The notes beneath the pieces were generated by a model that was given only the letters and a program-made list of their open reading frames with translations, was not told the DNA's origin and ran no database searches. This document shows, in pieces, positions 16,885-26,430 of a DNA stretch of 64,000 nucleotides. Position 1 is the stretch's first letter, and every line of letters starts with the position of its first letter. The stretch is from assembly GCF_900188385.1 (NCBI RefSeq), contig NZ_FZOI01000019.1, forward strand, positions 1 to 64,000. The letters run 5' to 3'. The DNA comes from Azospirillum sp. RU38E. GTDB lineage: Bacteria; Pseudomonadota; Alphaproteobacteria; Azospirillales; Azospirillaceae. The position numbers were made by a program, and so were the translations under genes.

Positions 16885-19641
16885 TTACCATGAAACGCGC
16901 AGGGAAAGCTCCAGGCTGCGGCCCGGCAGGGTGCGGGCGGTGATCAGGCTGCCATTGCGGCTGGCCAGAATTTCCCCGCTATTGGCATCGCCCTGCATCA
17001 CGGCCAGCGCATTGGTCAGATTGCTGGCCCGCAGGGCGACTTCCACGCCATCAGCCGGGCGCAGCACCGCGCCGCCCCCCAGAACCTGCGCCCCAGGCAA
17101 TGGCAGGCTGTTGGCATCATCGCCATAGCGACGCCCCAGATAGCGCCAGTCGCCCTGCAACGTCAGCACCCCATCCCAGAACAGAAGCTGCGGACGGAGA
17201 CCCAGCATGGCCCGGGGAATACGGCGTGGCAGATTGCCATTATAATCCTGAACACGCTGCCCCCCGCGGGATAGCGGCTGGCGAAACAGGTAATGGCCGA
17301 ACCTGGCATCCTGCAAGGTGGCATCGGCGGACAGATCGAACCAGGGGACCGGCTGCCAGTCGCCCTCCAGCTCCAGCCCCAGGGTGCGGGCATTGGCGTT
17401 CAGGGTGCGGCGGACCAGCCGGCCGGCATCATCGCCATATTGGTCGCTGAAGGCGATGTTGCGGAAATCATTCCAGAACAGGGTGGCATTCAGGCTGATC
17501 CGCCCTGCCCCCGCCAGCGGCCCGCGATGGTTCAAGCCCAGTTCGCACTGCCGGACATGCTGCACCCCCACCCCCGGTGGGTTGACATCATTGCGGAAAT
17601 TGCCCGGCCCCGGCATACGGAACGTATAGGTGCCGCGCGCGAACAGGCCGGTTTGCGGCGACAGCCGATGCATCAGCCCGGCGGAAAGGGCGGTGGCGGC
17701 AAAATGCCGGCCAAAGCCATCGGCCCCGCCGGTTCCCTGCACCACCGCATCATCCGCCAGGGTGCCGGCATCCCCCAGATCAACCAGGCGCACCTGCTCC
17801 ACCGCGCCGTCAAAGCCCAACCTTTCATGCCGCAGCCCGCCATCCAGCCGCCAGCCGGGGGCAAAGCGCCATTCGTCGGCCAGATAGACGGCCAGCGTAC
17901 CGCTGCGTCCGTCCGTATGTTCATAGGTGGCAAGCGGGTTCAACACCCCGCCATCGGTTGCCCGGCCCAGAATGCCGCCATCACCGGCACGGGCCAGCAC
18001 ATCCAGCAGGCGCGGCGCATCCCGGGCCTCCACCAGGGCACTGGCGATGCGGCGGTGATAATCGAAGCGGGTGCCGGCAGCATAAATCCCGACGGTCAGA
18101 TCATGCCCCCGGTCGCCGTCACCGGTACGATGACCCAGCGACAGGTCCAGCACGCCTTCCCGGATGGCGATGTTGGCCAAGGTCGGGCTGACGCGGGCCA
18201 CCAGCCGGGCGGGATCGGCCGCCGCCCCATCGCCGGCATAGACCAAGGCCCAGCCCGCCTGGCCCGCAAAGGGGGTGGGCAGACCGGCCAGAAAATCCGC
18301 CCCGGTCATGGGCGGACCGGCCGAGGCGATGGAATAACGGTCGGTAGCCGAGCGGCGCAGCCGCGCCTTCAGTGACAATCTTGTCGTTCCGTCCAGCGCC
18401 TGATCCCATAACAGGGTGCCGGCGGTCAGCCGGTTGATATTGTTACGGCCAAAGGGCACCAGCTCGCCCTGGTCCACCCAGCCTTTCAAGGCAAGCTGGG
18501 ATAAATCCGGCCCGAACCAGCTGCCATAAAGCGGGTCGAACCCTTCCAGGGGCCGCACCTTCCCCCCCTCCAGCCGCAACGGAAAGGAGGAGGTGTTGAA
18601 GGTGCGGTCATCCAGCCGGCGCAGATTGAAACGCAGCGTCCCGCCTTCCAGCGGATGGGAAAGGGAAAGCCGTACCTGCCCGCCCTGCAGCGGCGCGACA
18701 TGGTCGCGCACGCCGGCATCACGCGACCAGAAGCCGCCCAGCGCCGCCGACCAGCCTTCCTCGCCCTCCGCCACCGACAGCGGGCCGGCAATCTGCGCAT
18801 CCAGCCGGCGCAGATGCCGGTCCGACAGGGTGAGAGCAGCGCTGGCACCGGCTTGATCGGCCGGGCGGGTGATCAGGTTCAAGGTGCCGCCCAGCGCCCC
18901 GCTGGCGAAGAGGGAGGCCGGGCCGCCCCGGACATAATCGCTGCGGATGATCGTATCATCCAGCCGGAAGAACTGGTCGACATCGGCCCAGGGCAGGCTG
19001 ACATCCTGCTGTACCGGCAGACCATCCTCCAGCACGGCAATCCCGCTATAGCCATCCAGCGGGATGCCGCGTGCCCGGATGGTATTGGCCGCCACCCCGG
19101 CCGAGGTATCGGCCCAGATGCCGGGAATGCCCACCAGCAGGGCCGATCCCCCTGAAGAGCGGGGGATGCGGCCCAGCTCATCCAGACCACGCGATGACAG
19201 GGAATAGGAGAGATCAAGCCGATCCTGCATCCGGCTGCCCCGCCGGCCGGTCACCACCAGTTCCGGCATGGTCTCCATGACCCGCAGGGGGCGGGGGGCG
19301 GCCGCCGCAGCGCCCCGGCGCTGCGCCGGCTCCACGGGCAAGACCAGAATGCCGCCGGCATCCAGCAGGCAGGAGAGACCAGTCGGTCGGCAGAGCCGGT
19401 CCAGCGCATCCGCCAGGGTCAGGGCGCCGGAAACAGCCGGCGCCTGTCGCCCGGCCACATCGGCCGGACGCATCACCAGGGCCAGCCCCTTAGCGGCGGC
19501 CAGCCGATCCAAAGATTGCTCCAGCAGGCCGGCGGGCAAGGAAGGTAGCGGGGGTTCCGCCGCGCGCGCCAACGGGGAACCCAATGCCAGGGCGAGCCCC
19601 AGGCAAAGATGAACCCGAACAATGGCAACCCGGAGGGGCAT
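16885..19641 (-). CDS. TonB-dependent receptor with N-terminal STN (FecA-like) domain
   Basis: This 918-residue protein has a signal peptide (to about residue 27, ARA-AEP). A secretin/TonB short N-terminal domain (about residues 35-105) contains LLEQSLDRLAAAKGL and LTLADALDRLC. The plug starts near ELVVTGRRG and the barrel ends with a terminal aromatic (LSLRVSW). STN receptors usually signal to an anti-sigma/sigma pair, but no fecI/fecR genes lie in the window. A siderophore or metal complex is the likely ligand, unproven. Its upstream region is shared with bchI. Confidence 0.88.
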   Translation of the reverse strand: MPLRVAIVRVHLCLGLALALGSPLARAAEPPLPSLPAGLLEQSLDRLAAAKGLALVMRPADVAGRQAPAVSGALTLADALDRLCRPTGLSCLLDAGGILVLPVEPAQRRGAAAAAPRPLRVMETMPELVVTGRRGSRMQDRLDLSYSLSSRGLDELGRIPRSSGGSALLVGIPGIWADTSAGVAANTIRARGIPLDGYSGIAVLEDGLPVQQDVSLPWADVDQFFRLDDTIIRSDYVRGGPASLFASGALGGTLNLITRPADQAGASAALTLSDRHLRRLDAQIAGPLSVAEGEEGWSAALGGFWSRDAGVRDHVAPLQGGQVRLSLSHPLEGGTLRFNLRRLDDRTFNTSSFPLRLEGGKVRPLEGFDPLYGSWFGPDLSQLALKGWVDQGELVPFGRNNINRLTAGTLLWDQALDGTTRLSLKARLRRSATDRYSIASAGPPMTGADFLAGLPTPFAGQAGWALVYAGDGAAADPARLVARVSPTLANIAIREGVLDLSLGHRTGDGDRGHDLTVGIYAAGTRFDYHRRIASALVEARDAPRLLDVLARAGDGGILGRATDGGVLNPLATYEHTDGRSGTLAVYLADEWRFAPGWRLDGGLRHERLGFDGAVEQVRLVDLGDAGTLADDAVVQGTGGADGFGRHFAATALSAGLMHRLSPQTGLFARGTYTFRMPGPGNFRNDVNPPGVGVQHVRQCELGLNHRGPLAGAGRISLNATLFWNDFRNIAFSDQYGDDAGRLVRRTLNANARTLGLELEGDWQPVPWFDLSADATLQDARFGHYLFRQPLSRGGQRVQDYNGNLPRRIPRAMLGLRPQLLFWDGVLTLQGDWRYLGRRYGDDANSLPLPGAQVLGGGAVLRPADGVEVALRASNLTNALAVMQGDANSGEILASRNGSLITARTLPGRSLELSLRVSW

Positions 19642-19969
19642 CGGCGGCAGACAATCGGCTGGTCAAAGGCCGGCGACTATAGGCGCCGAAGCGTGACAGT
19701 TCCGTGGCGCCGCCCCTGCGGTGGCGGAAGACCGGGGCTGCCCAACGGCGCGGGCCGGGGCGATACGCTGGCACGGCTCACCGGAAACTTGCAGGGCCCA
19801 GCCGCAGACTCACGACATGCAGAGGCGGCTGGGCCACCGTCAGGATAGGCAAGGCTTGGCCAGACGGCAGTGGTCACCCCCGCCGCCGGGCTGGTACCGG
19901 CGGGGCCGTTCGGGATAATCCCCATCACGCCCCCTGTGTCAATTTCCCCTTCATAAAACCCGGCAGAAG
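19642..19969 (-). other. Structured intergenic region upstream of the STN receptor
   Basis: These 328 bases hold no supported gene. They contain an 11-bp perfect stem (GGCCCAGCCGC at 19795-19805 with its complement at 19825-19835) and an 8-bp stem (CCCCGCCG at 19878-19885 with 19898-19905). A CCGTC/GACGG pairing lies between them. On the minus strand this would be the leader of the TonB receptor mRNA, a usual place for riboswitches, but I cannot see an intact B12 box or other known riboswitch core. Confidence 0.35.
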
Positions 19970-19987
19970 TGTCAATATAAATTGACA
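19970..19987. promoter_or_regulatory. PpsR/CrtJ box upstream of bchI
   Basis: TGT-CAATATAAATTG-ACA is a perfect TGT-N12-ACA palindrome, 22 bases before the bchI start. A direct half-repeat TGTCAATTT starts at 19937. Repression of bchIDO-crtIB by PpsR under oxygen is the expected role. Confidence 0.8.
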
Positions 19988-20009
19988 CTTTTCAAGGGAA
20001 GCGCGTGCG

Positions 20010-21044
20010 ATGTCGAAGCCGTTTCCATTCGCCGCCATCGTTGGCCAGGAGGATATGAAGAAAGCCCTGTTGCTGGCGGCGGTGGAACCGTTGCTGGGCG
20101 GGGTGCTGGTGATGGGGGACCGGGGGACCGGCAAATCAACCGCCGTGCGGGCGCTGGCCGAATTGCTGCCCAAGATCGAAACGCGCAGTGGCTGCCGCTA
20201 TAATTGCCCGCCCGGCGACCCCCAGCCGGCCTGTGCCCGCTGTTGCACCACCGGCACGGGAAGGCCGGCGCTGGTGAAGATCCGCACGCCCATGGTCGAT
20301 CTGCCGCTGGGGGCGACGGAGGACCGGGTTTGCGGCGCCCTGGATATTGAAAAGGCGCTGGTGGCCGGCGAACGGGCCTTCGAACCGGGGCTGCTGGCCG
20401 CCGCCAACCGGGGTTTCCTTTACATCGACGAGGTGAACCTGCTGGAGGATCATCTGGTCGATCTGCTGCTGGATGCGGCGGCATCGGGCGTGAATGTGGT
20501 GGAGCGGGAGGGGTTGAGCATCCGCCACGCCGCCCGCTTCGTGCTGGTCGGCAGCGGCAACCCGGAAGAGGGTGACCTGCGCCCGCAATTGCTGGACCGG
20601 TTCGGCCTGTCGGTGGAGGTCCGCACCATTATGGACCTGAAATTGCGGATAGAGGTGATCCGCCGCCGCGATGCCTATGAAAGCGATCCTGACGGTTTCG
20701 TGGCGGCCTGGGCCAAGCAGGATGCCGCCATCGGCGGCCAGGTGGTGGCGGCCCGCAAAATCCTGAAACAGGTGGCGATGCCGGACGCCATCCTGTTCCG
20801 CCTGTCACAGCTTTGTATGCGGCTGGGGATTGACGGGATGCGGGGGGAATTGACCCTGATGCGGGCCGGGCGCGCCGCCGCCGCGCTGGATGGGCGCATG
20901 GTGGTGGAGTGGAACGATATTGAGGAGGTGGCACCCATGGTGCTGTGCCACCGGCTGCGCCGCGACCCGATGGACGAGGCCGGCACCACCCCGCGCATTG
21001 AACGCGCCTTGGCGGCCCTGGATGCCGGGCATGGTCATGCCTGA
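20010..21044 (+). CDS. bchI: Magnesium chelatase ATPase subunit I
   Basis: This 344-residue AAA+ ATPase has a Walker A motif GDRGTGKST (residues 36-44), the Cys-containing insert typical of BchI (YNCPPGDPQPAC), and a Walker B region LYIDEVNLL. With BchD and BchH it inserts magnesium into protoporphyrin IX, the first committed step of bacteriochlorophyll synthesis. An AAGGGA ribosome-binding site precedes the ATG. It heads the bchI-bchD-bchO-crtI-crtB operon behind a PpsR box. Confidence 0.97.
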   Translation: MSKPFPFAAIVGQEDMKKALLLAAVEPLLGGVLVMGDRGTGKSTAVRALAELLPKIETRSGCRYNCPPGDPQPACARCCTTGTGRPALVKIRTPMVDLPLGATEDRVCGALDIEKALVAGERAFEPGLLAAANRGFLYIDEVNLLEDHLVDLLLDAAASGVNVVEREGLSIRHAARFVLVGSGNPEEGDLRPQLLDRFGLSVEVRTIMDLKLRIEVIRRRDAYESDPDGFVAAWAKQDAAIGGQVVAARKILKQVAMPDAILFRLSQLCMRLGIDGMRGELTLMRAGRAAAALDGRMVVEWNDIEEVAPMVLCHRLRRDPMDEAGTTPRIERALAALDAGHGHA

Positions 21045-22827
21045 CGGGACCACCACCTGCCCCGACATGCAGCAGCAGAGCGAGGATCGCTGGCGCGATG
21101 CCATCCTGGCCGCCCATATCCTGGCGGTGGGTGGGGCCGATATTGGCGGCCTGTGGCTGACAGCGCGGGCATCGGGGGTCCGTGACCATTTTCTGGATCA
21201 GTTGGGACGGATCACCCAGGCCACGCCGACACTGAAACTACCGCCCGGTGCCACGGCAGCGGCCCTGTGCGGCCATCTGGATATGAGCCGTTCACTGAAG
21301 ACGGGCCGCCTCATCTGGGACAGCGGCATTCTGGCCGCCGCCCATGGCGGTATCCTGCTGATCCCCATGGCGGAACGGCTGGAGGCGGGGGCGGCGGCCA
21401 TCATTGCGGCGGCGATGGATACAGGAACCTGCCCAGCCCTTCGCCCGAGCGCTGAGGGGGGGCAGCAACCCAGCCGCTTCGCCGTGGTGGCATTGGACGA
21501 GGCCGCCGAGCCGGAGGAGATGCTGCCCGCCTGCCTTTCCGACCGTTTGGGCCTGCATATCTGCCTGGATGGCGTTACCTTGCGAACCATCCGCGCCATG
21601 CCCTTGGGCGCGCCCCCTGCCCCACCGGTTGATTGGCGATCCGTCTGCCTGGATGATGGGATGCTGGAACAGCTTTGTGGCATCGCCAGTGCGACCGGTC
21701 ACGGCTCCCTGCGGGCGTTGCAGCATCTGTCAAAGGTGGCGCGCCTCCATGCCGCCCTTGATGGGCGGGGGACTGCCGGGGTGGCGGATGCTGTGGCGGC
21801 CCTGCGGCTTTGCCTGGGCATCCGGTTGGAGCATCGCCAGACCCAACCCGAACAGCCCACCCCTGCCGCCACCCCGGATCAACCGCCCTCTGCCGGCGGC
21901 GGGGAGGGCGAAGGGGAGAGCGGCGGGCTGGACTGCCTGACCGAACTGCTGACCGCCATCGAACAGGGTACCGTGGACGGCCTGTCCCTGTCGGTCAGCG
22001 AACGGGCGGCCCGACAGGGCAAAAAGACCGGCAAGGGCGGGGCGGCCACCCGCCATGCACGGCGGGGCCGACCCGTCGGCAGCAGCAGCACGCCACCCTT
22101 CCCCGATGCCAGGCCCGATCTGGTGGAAACCCTGCGCGCCGCCGCCCCCTGGCAGCAGCTGCGCGCACGCCTGTATCAGGCCCGCACCGGGGCGGAACCG
22201 ACCCATCCGTTGATCCGGAAAGAAGATTTCCGTTATCGCCGGCGGCGGCACCAGCAGCCATCCACCGCCATCTTCGTGGTGGATGCCTCAGGCTCAACCG
22301 CGCTGGAACGGTTGGGTGAAACCAAGGGGGCCATCGAACAATTGCTGGCCACCTGCTATGTCCGCCGGGACGAGGTGTCATTGATCGCCTTCCGGGGCAA
22401 GACGGCGGAAATCCTGATGCCGCCGACCCGGTCGCTGGTGGCCGCCAAGCGCAAACTGTCCGCCCTGCCCGGCGGCGGGCCGACGCCGCTGGCGTCCGGT
22501 CTGGAACGGGGGCTGGAGATGGCGCTGGCCGCCCGCCGCCGGGGCAGCACCCCCATCGTGGTGGTGATGACCGATGGCAGCGGCAATATTGCCCTGGATG
22601 GCACGGCCGACCGTGCGCTGGCCGGGCGGCAGGCGGAGAGCATCGCCCGGCTCTATCGCGCCAACGGGCTGAAATGCCTCTGTATCGATATTGCCCGCCG
22701 CCCGCGTGACAGCGTGGCCACTCTGGCGGGGCTGCTGGGGGCGGAGCTGCATTTGCTGCGTCAGGCAAACGCCGCCCATATGTCGGAAATTGTCCGCGCC
22801 TCCATGCATCGGGGGGTGCCAGCATGA
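21037..22827 (+). CDS. bchD: Magnesium chelatase subunit D
   Basis: The roughly 596-residue protein has an N-terminal degenerate AAA+ domain and an acidic/proline-rich linker (PAATPDQPPSAGGGEGEGES region). A C-terminal von Willebrand A domain carries the MIDAS motif DASGS and a later MTDGSG. BchD couples the BchI ring to BchH. The ATG at 21037 overlaps the bchI stop; 21031 and 21067 are other in-frame choices and no ribosome-binding site settles it. The stop overlaps bchO by ATGA. Confidence 0.95.
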   Translation: MPDGTTTCPDMQQQSEDRWRDAILAAHILAVGGADIGGLWLTARASGVRDHFLDQLGRITQATPTLKLPPGATAAALCGHLDMSRSLKTGRLIWDSGILAAAHGGILLIPMAERLEAGAAAIIAAAMDTGTCPALRPSAEGGQQPSRFAVVALDEAAEPEEMLPACLSDRLGLHICLDGVTLRTIRAMPLGAPPAPPVDWRSVCLDDGMLEQLCGIASATGHGSLRALQHLSKVARLHAALDGRGTAGVADAVAALRLCLGIRLEHRQTQPEQPTPAATPDQPPSAGGGEGEGESGGLDCLTELLTAIEQGTVDGLSLSVSERAARQGKKTGKGGAATRHARRGRPVGSSSTPPFPDARPDLVETLRAAAPWQQLRARLYQARTGAEPTHPLIRKEDFRYRRRRHQQPSTAIFVVDASGSTALERLGETKGAIEQLLATCYVRRDEVSLIAFRGKTAEILMPPTRSLVAAKRKLSALPGGGPTPLASGLERGLEMALAARRRGSTPIVVVMTDGSGNIALDGTADRALAGRQAESIARLYRANGLKCLCIDIARRPRDSVATLAGLLGAELHLLRQANAAHMSEIVRASMHRGVPA

Positions 22828-23726
22828 TCGGCAGCTGGCTGGATTGGGACAGGGATGGACGCGACTGGCCCCACCGGTCGGCCAGCCGCTTTGTCTCCAC
22901 CGCCGGGATAGGCTGGCATGTGCAGGAAATGGGGCCGGCGGACGCGCCGGTATTGCTGCTGCTGCACGGCACCGGCGCTTCCAGCCATTCCTGGCGGCAT
23001 CTGCTGCCCCTTTTGTCGGGGGCTTATCGGATCGTGGCACCCGATCTGCCGTGCCATGGTTTCAGCCGCCCCCAGGGCTGGCCGGACCTGTCGCTGGCCG
23101 GCATGACCGGGGCCATCCAGTCCTTGATTGCGCTGCTGGGCATCGCACCCACCACCATTATCGGCCATTCGGCGGGGGCGGCTATCGCCGTGTCGCTGGG
23201 TGCCAAGCCCGCCGCCCAGACCAAACCGCTGGTGATTGGCATCAATGGGGCCTTCCGGCCGATCCGGGGGGAGCGGGTCTTCTCCCCCCTGGCCAAGGCC
23301 TTGTTCGCCGCCCCCCTGTCGGCCAGCCTGTTCGCCCTGGTGGCGCGGGGCGGCTGGTTTGGGGATAATCTGCTGACCGCCACCGGATCGCCCATCGACC
23401 CGGCGGGGGCGGGGCTGTACCGGCGGCTGCTCACCGCGTCCGGCCATGTGCGCGGGGCCTTGGGCATGATGGCGGCCTGGGATCTGACACGGTTCGATGC
23501 GCTGCTGTCTGCCCTGCCCCAGCCGCCGGTGCTGATCGCCGCGAAGGATGACCCGATGGTCCCCTGTGGTGACAGCCGCCACGCGGCGACCGTTGCGCGC
23601 GGCGCCAGCCTGACGCTGGTGGATCGCGGCGGGCATCTGCTGCATGAATGCCGCGCCGATCTGGTGGCGGGGTTGATCACGGATGCGCTGCGGGCGCGCC
23701 CCGCCAACCGGGTGGATGCGGCATGA
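22824..23726 (+). CDS. bchO: BchO alpha/beta hydrolase
   Basis: This 300-residue alpha/beta-hydrolase fold protein has the oxyanion segment HGTG (48-51), the nucleophile elbow GHSAGA with Ser116, and a late HLLHE segment with the candidate catalytic His. BchO is conserved with bchI/bchD and is thought to aid the Mg-chelatase step or act on a related ester; its reaction is not established. It overlaps bchD and crtI by ATGA at both ends. Confidence 0.93.
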   Translation: MIGSWLDWDRDGRDWPHRSASRFVSTAGIGWHVQEMGPADAPVLLLLHGTGASSHSWRHLLPLLSGAYRIVAPDLPCHGFSRPQGWPDLSLAGMTGAIQSLIALLGIAPTTIIGHSAGAAIAVSLGAKPAAQTKPLVIGINGAFRPIRGERVFSPLAKALFAAPLSASLFALVARGGWFGDNLLTATGSPIDPAGAGLYRRLLTASGHVRGALGMMAAWDLTRFDALLSALPQPPVLIAAKDDPMVPCGDSRHAATVARGASLTLVDRGGHLLHECRADLVAGLITDALRARPANRVDAA

Positions 23727-25285
23727 ACATAATCACCCCCCATCTCCGGCCCGACGCCCAGGCCCCCGATCCCGCCCGGCCCCAGGCGATTATCATCGGG
23801 GCCGGTGTGGGCGGCCTGTCCACCGGGGCGCTGCTGGCGGCGCGGGGCTATGGCGTCACCATCATCGACCCGCTGGATGCGCCGGGCGGGCGGGCCTATG
23901 CCCATCGCCAGGATGGTTTCATCTTCGATGCTGGCCCCACCATCATCACCGCCCCCTGGATGTTTGAGGATCTGTGGCGCGATTGCGGCGGGCGGCTGGC
24001 CGATGATGTGGCGCTTCGGCCCTGCAACCCGTTTTACAAAATCCGCTTCGATGATGGTGCCTGGTTCAACTATTCCGGCGACCCGGCGGCGATGGCGGCA
24101 GAGGTGGCGCGCTTCAACACCGCCGATGTCGCAGGCTATCAAAGCTTCATGGCGGAAAGCCGCCGCATTTACGACGTCGCCTTTGAGCAACTGGCCGATC
24201 AGCCCTTCCACAGCCTGGGCTTCACCGCCCACACCCTGGCATCGCTGGCCCGGCTGGGGGGCTATCGCTCTGTTTATGCGGTTGTTTCAAAGCATTTCCG
24301 CGATGAACGGCTGCGCACCATCTTCTCTTTCCATCCGCTGCTGATCGGCGGCAACCCTTTCTCCGCCACCTCCTTTTACTGCCTGATCGCGCATCTGGAG
24401 AGCCGGTATGGCGTGCATTACGCCATGGGCGGCACCAACGCGCTGGTGCAGGGGATTGCCGGGCTGGTTCGCCGCCATGGCGGGGTGATCCGGCTGGGCG
24501 AAACCGTGGAAACCATCCTGACGGCGGGACGCCGGGCCACCGGCGTGCGGCTGGCGTCGGGGGAGATTGTGCCGGCGGACATCGTCATCTCCAACGCCGA
24601 TCCGGCCACCACCTATGGCAAGCTGCTGCGCCATCATCCCAGGCGGCGCTGGACCGATGCGAAGATTGCGCGGGGCGATTATTCAATGGGGCTGTTCGTC
24701 TGGTATTTCGGCACCAACCGGCGGTACAAGGATGTGTATCACCATACCATGCTGTTCGGGCCGCGATACCGGGGCCTGCTGGATGATATTTTCCGCCATC
24801 AGCATCTGGCCGATGATTTCAGCCTTTATCTGCACCGCCCCAGCGCCGTGGACCCCACGGTTGCACCCGCTGGCGGCGATGCGTTTTATGTACTGAGCCC
24901 CGTTCCCCATCTGGGCAGCGGCACGGATTGGCAGGCGATGGCGGAACCCTATCGCCAGCGGATCGCAGCCTATCTGTCCCGCACCCTGCTGCCCGATCTG
25001 GAACGCCATATTGTTACCTCCAAGCTGGCGACGCCGCTGGATTTCCGTGACCGGCTGCTCTCCTGGCAGGGGGCCGCCTTCGCGCTGGAACCCAAGCTGC
25101 TGCAAAGCGCCTGGTTCCGCCCGCATAATCGCAGTGAGGAATTGGACAACCTGTTCCTCTGCGGGGCCGGCACCCATCCCGGTGCCGGCTTGCCGGGGGT
25201 GCTGTCATCCGCGCGGATCGTTAATGGGCTGGTGCCGGATGCCGCCGCCTGCATCCGCCAGCACAGGGGGAGGCATCAACCATGA
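23723..25285 (+). CDS. crtI: Phytoene desaturase
   Basis: The 520-residue FAD enzyme has the N-terminal dinucleotide-binding motif IIIGAGVGGLSTG followed by APGGRA. The C-terminal carotenoid-desaturase signature is FLCGAGTHPGAGLPGVL. It converts phytoene to lycopene or neurosporene, and later genes (crtC, crtD, crtF) imply the four-step product. The ATG overlaps the bchO stop; a longer upstream ORF inside bchO is not meaningful. Membrane-associated. Confidence 0.96.
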   Translation: MNIITPHLRPDAQAPDPARPQAIIIGAGVGGLSTGALLAARGYGVTIIDPLDAPGGRAYAHRQDGFIFDAGPTIITAPWMFEDLWRDCGGRLADDVALRPCNPFYKIRFDDGAWFNYSGDPAAMAAEVARFNTADVAGYQSFMAESRRIYDVAFEQLADQPFHSLGFTAHTLASLARLGGYRSVYAVVSKHFRDERLRTIFSFHPLLIGGNPFSATSFYCLIAHLESRYGVHYAMGGTNALVQGIAGLVRRHGGVIRLGETVETILTAGRRATGVRLASGEIVPADIVISNADPATTYGKLLRHHPRRRWTDAKIARGDYSMGLFVWYFGTNRRYKDVYHHTMLFGPRYRGLLDDIFRHQHLADDFSLYLHRPSAVDPTVAPAGGDAFYVLSPVPHLGSGTDWQAMAEPYRQRIAAYLSRTLLPDLERHIVTSKLATPLDFRDRLLSWQGAAFALEPKLLQSAWFRPHNRSEELDNLFLCGAGTHPGAGLPGVLSSARIVNGLVPDAAACIRQHRGRHQP

Positions 25286-26430
25286 TGGACGCGCTTGAAT
25301 GCAGTCATGACAGTCCGCGCCGCACCCCACGCCGGACGGTGGCAATGAATTACGGCTTCACCGGTGATGCAATCGACTTGGATGATTGCACCGCCGCCAT
25401 CCGGCGCGGGTCGAAATCGTTTCATATCGCGTCGCTGCTGTTGCCGCGCGGCACGCGGCAGGCGGCCCATGCGCTCTATGCTTTCTGTCGGCATTCCGAT
25501 GATGTGATTGATGATCCGGCCCGCCGGCCCGATGCGCTGCACCGGCTGCGGCAGCGGTTGGACCGGATTTATGCGGGTGCCCCTTGCGACCATGCCTGTG
25601 ACCGCGCCTTTGCCCGGATCGTGCAGAATTATGCCATCCCCAAAACCATCCCGCTGTCCCTGCTGGACGGGTTCGCCATGGATATGGCAGGTCGGCAGTA
25701 CCAGACCATCGCGGCGGTGAAAGAATATGCGGCGCGCGTGGCCGCCACCGTTGGCCTGATGATGTCACTGGTGATGCGGGCCGGCGATGGCTGGACGCTG
25801 GCCCGCGCGGCCGATCTGGGGCTGGCCATGCAATTGACCAACATCGCCCGCGATGTGGGGGAGGATGCACGCCAGGGCCGGCTTTACCTGCCGCTGGACT
25901 GGTTGCGCGAAGCGGGGATCGACGGGGACACCTTTCTGCGCGATCCACACTTCACCCCGGCCCTGGGCGGGGTGGTGAAACGGCTGCTGGATGAGGCTGA
26001 CCGGCATTACCGATTGGGCCATGCCGGGATTGCCCAACTGCCCGGCAACTGCCGCCACGCCATCCGCACCGCCGCCCTGACCTATCAGGATATCGGGCGC
26101 AGCATTGCCCGCAACGGCTATGACACCATTTCCCGCCGCGCGCGCACCAGCCTGCCGCGCAAGCTTTCCCTGGTGCTGCGCGCCGTCCGGCCTGTGGAAC
26201 TGTCCTTGGAAGGGGTGGGTACGGCCCCGCCCGATCCCGCTGTGTCAGAGCTGGTGGCCGCCGCCGCCGAAGCCTTCGCCCTGGTGGAGGGCCAGCGCCG
26301 GGCCCTGGCGCGATCAGGCTCCCCCTTGGAGCGGGTAGCCCTGATCATGATCGAAATCCAGCAGCGCCAGCGCGACGACCAACGCCAGCAGCGCTTGGCG
26401 CGCTGGCAGAAGGTGGCGCGCCTTGTTTGA
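25282..26430 (+). CDS. crtB: Phytoene synthase
   Basis: This 382-residue squalene/phytoene synthase family enzyme has the aspartate-rich motifs HSDDVIDD and ARDVGEDARQGR, plus the YAFCRHSDD signature. It condenses two geranylgeranyl diphosphates to phytoene. The ATG at 25282 overlaps the crtI stop. The extreme C-terminus is basic and Gln-rich (QQRQRDDQRQQRL). Its last codons overlap a small membrane-protein gene starting with TTG at 26423. Confidence 0.96.
   Translation: MMDALECSHDSPRRTPRRTVAMNYGFTGDAIDLDDCTAAIRRGSKSFHIASLLLPRGTRQAAHALYAFCRHSDDVIDDPARRPDALHRLRQRLDRIYAGAPCDHACDRAFARIVQNYAIPKTIPLSLLDGFAMDMAGRQYQTIAAVKEYAARVAATVGLMMSLVMRAGDGWTLARAADLGLAMQLTNIARDVGEDARQGRLYLPLDWLREAGIDGDTFLRDPHFTPALGGVVKRLLDEADRHYRLGHAGIAQLPGNCRHAIRTAALTYQDIGRSIARNGYDTISRRARTSLPRKLSLVLRAVRPVELSLEGVGTAPPDPAVSELVAAAAEAFALVEGQRRALARSGSPLERVALIMIEIQQRQRDDQRQQRLARWQKVARLV

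Noticed and set aside
14574-16943. 789-codon plus-strand open frame opposite the glycosyltransferase
   Set aside because: Low-complexity Gln/Arg/Pro translation with no motif; the minus-strand gene has clear glycosyltransferase features.
19642-19969. Cobalamin riboswitch upstream of the STN TonB receptor
   Set aside because: Stems and a few short matches exist, but the conserved B12 box and the usual core order are not recognisable, so I list only a structured region.
19677-19988. 103-codon minus-strand frame upstream of the STN receptor
   Set aside because: It runs through the hairpin-rich leader and the PpsR box, is Pro/Ala-rich, has no ribosome-binding site, and resembles no family.
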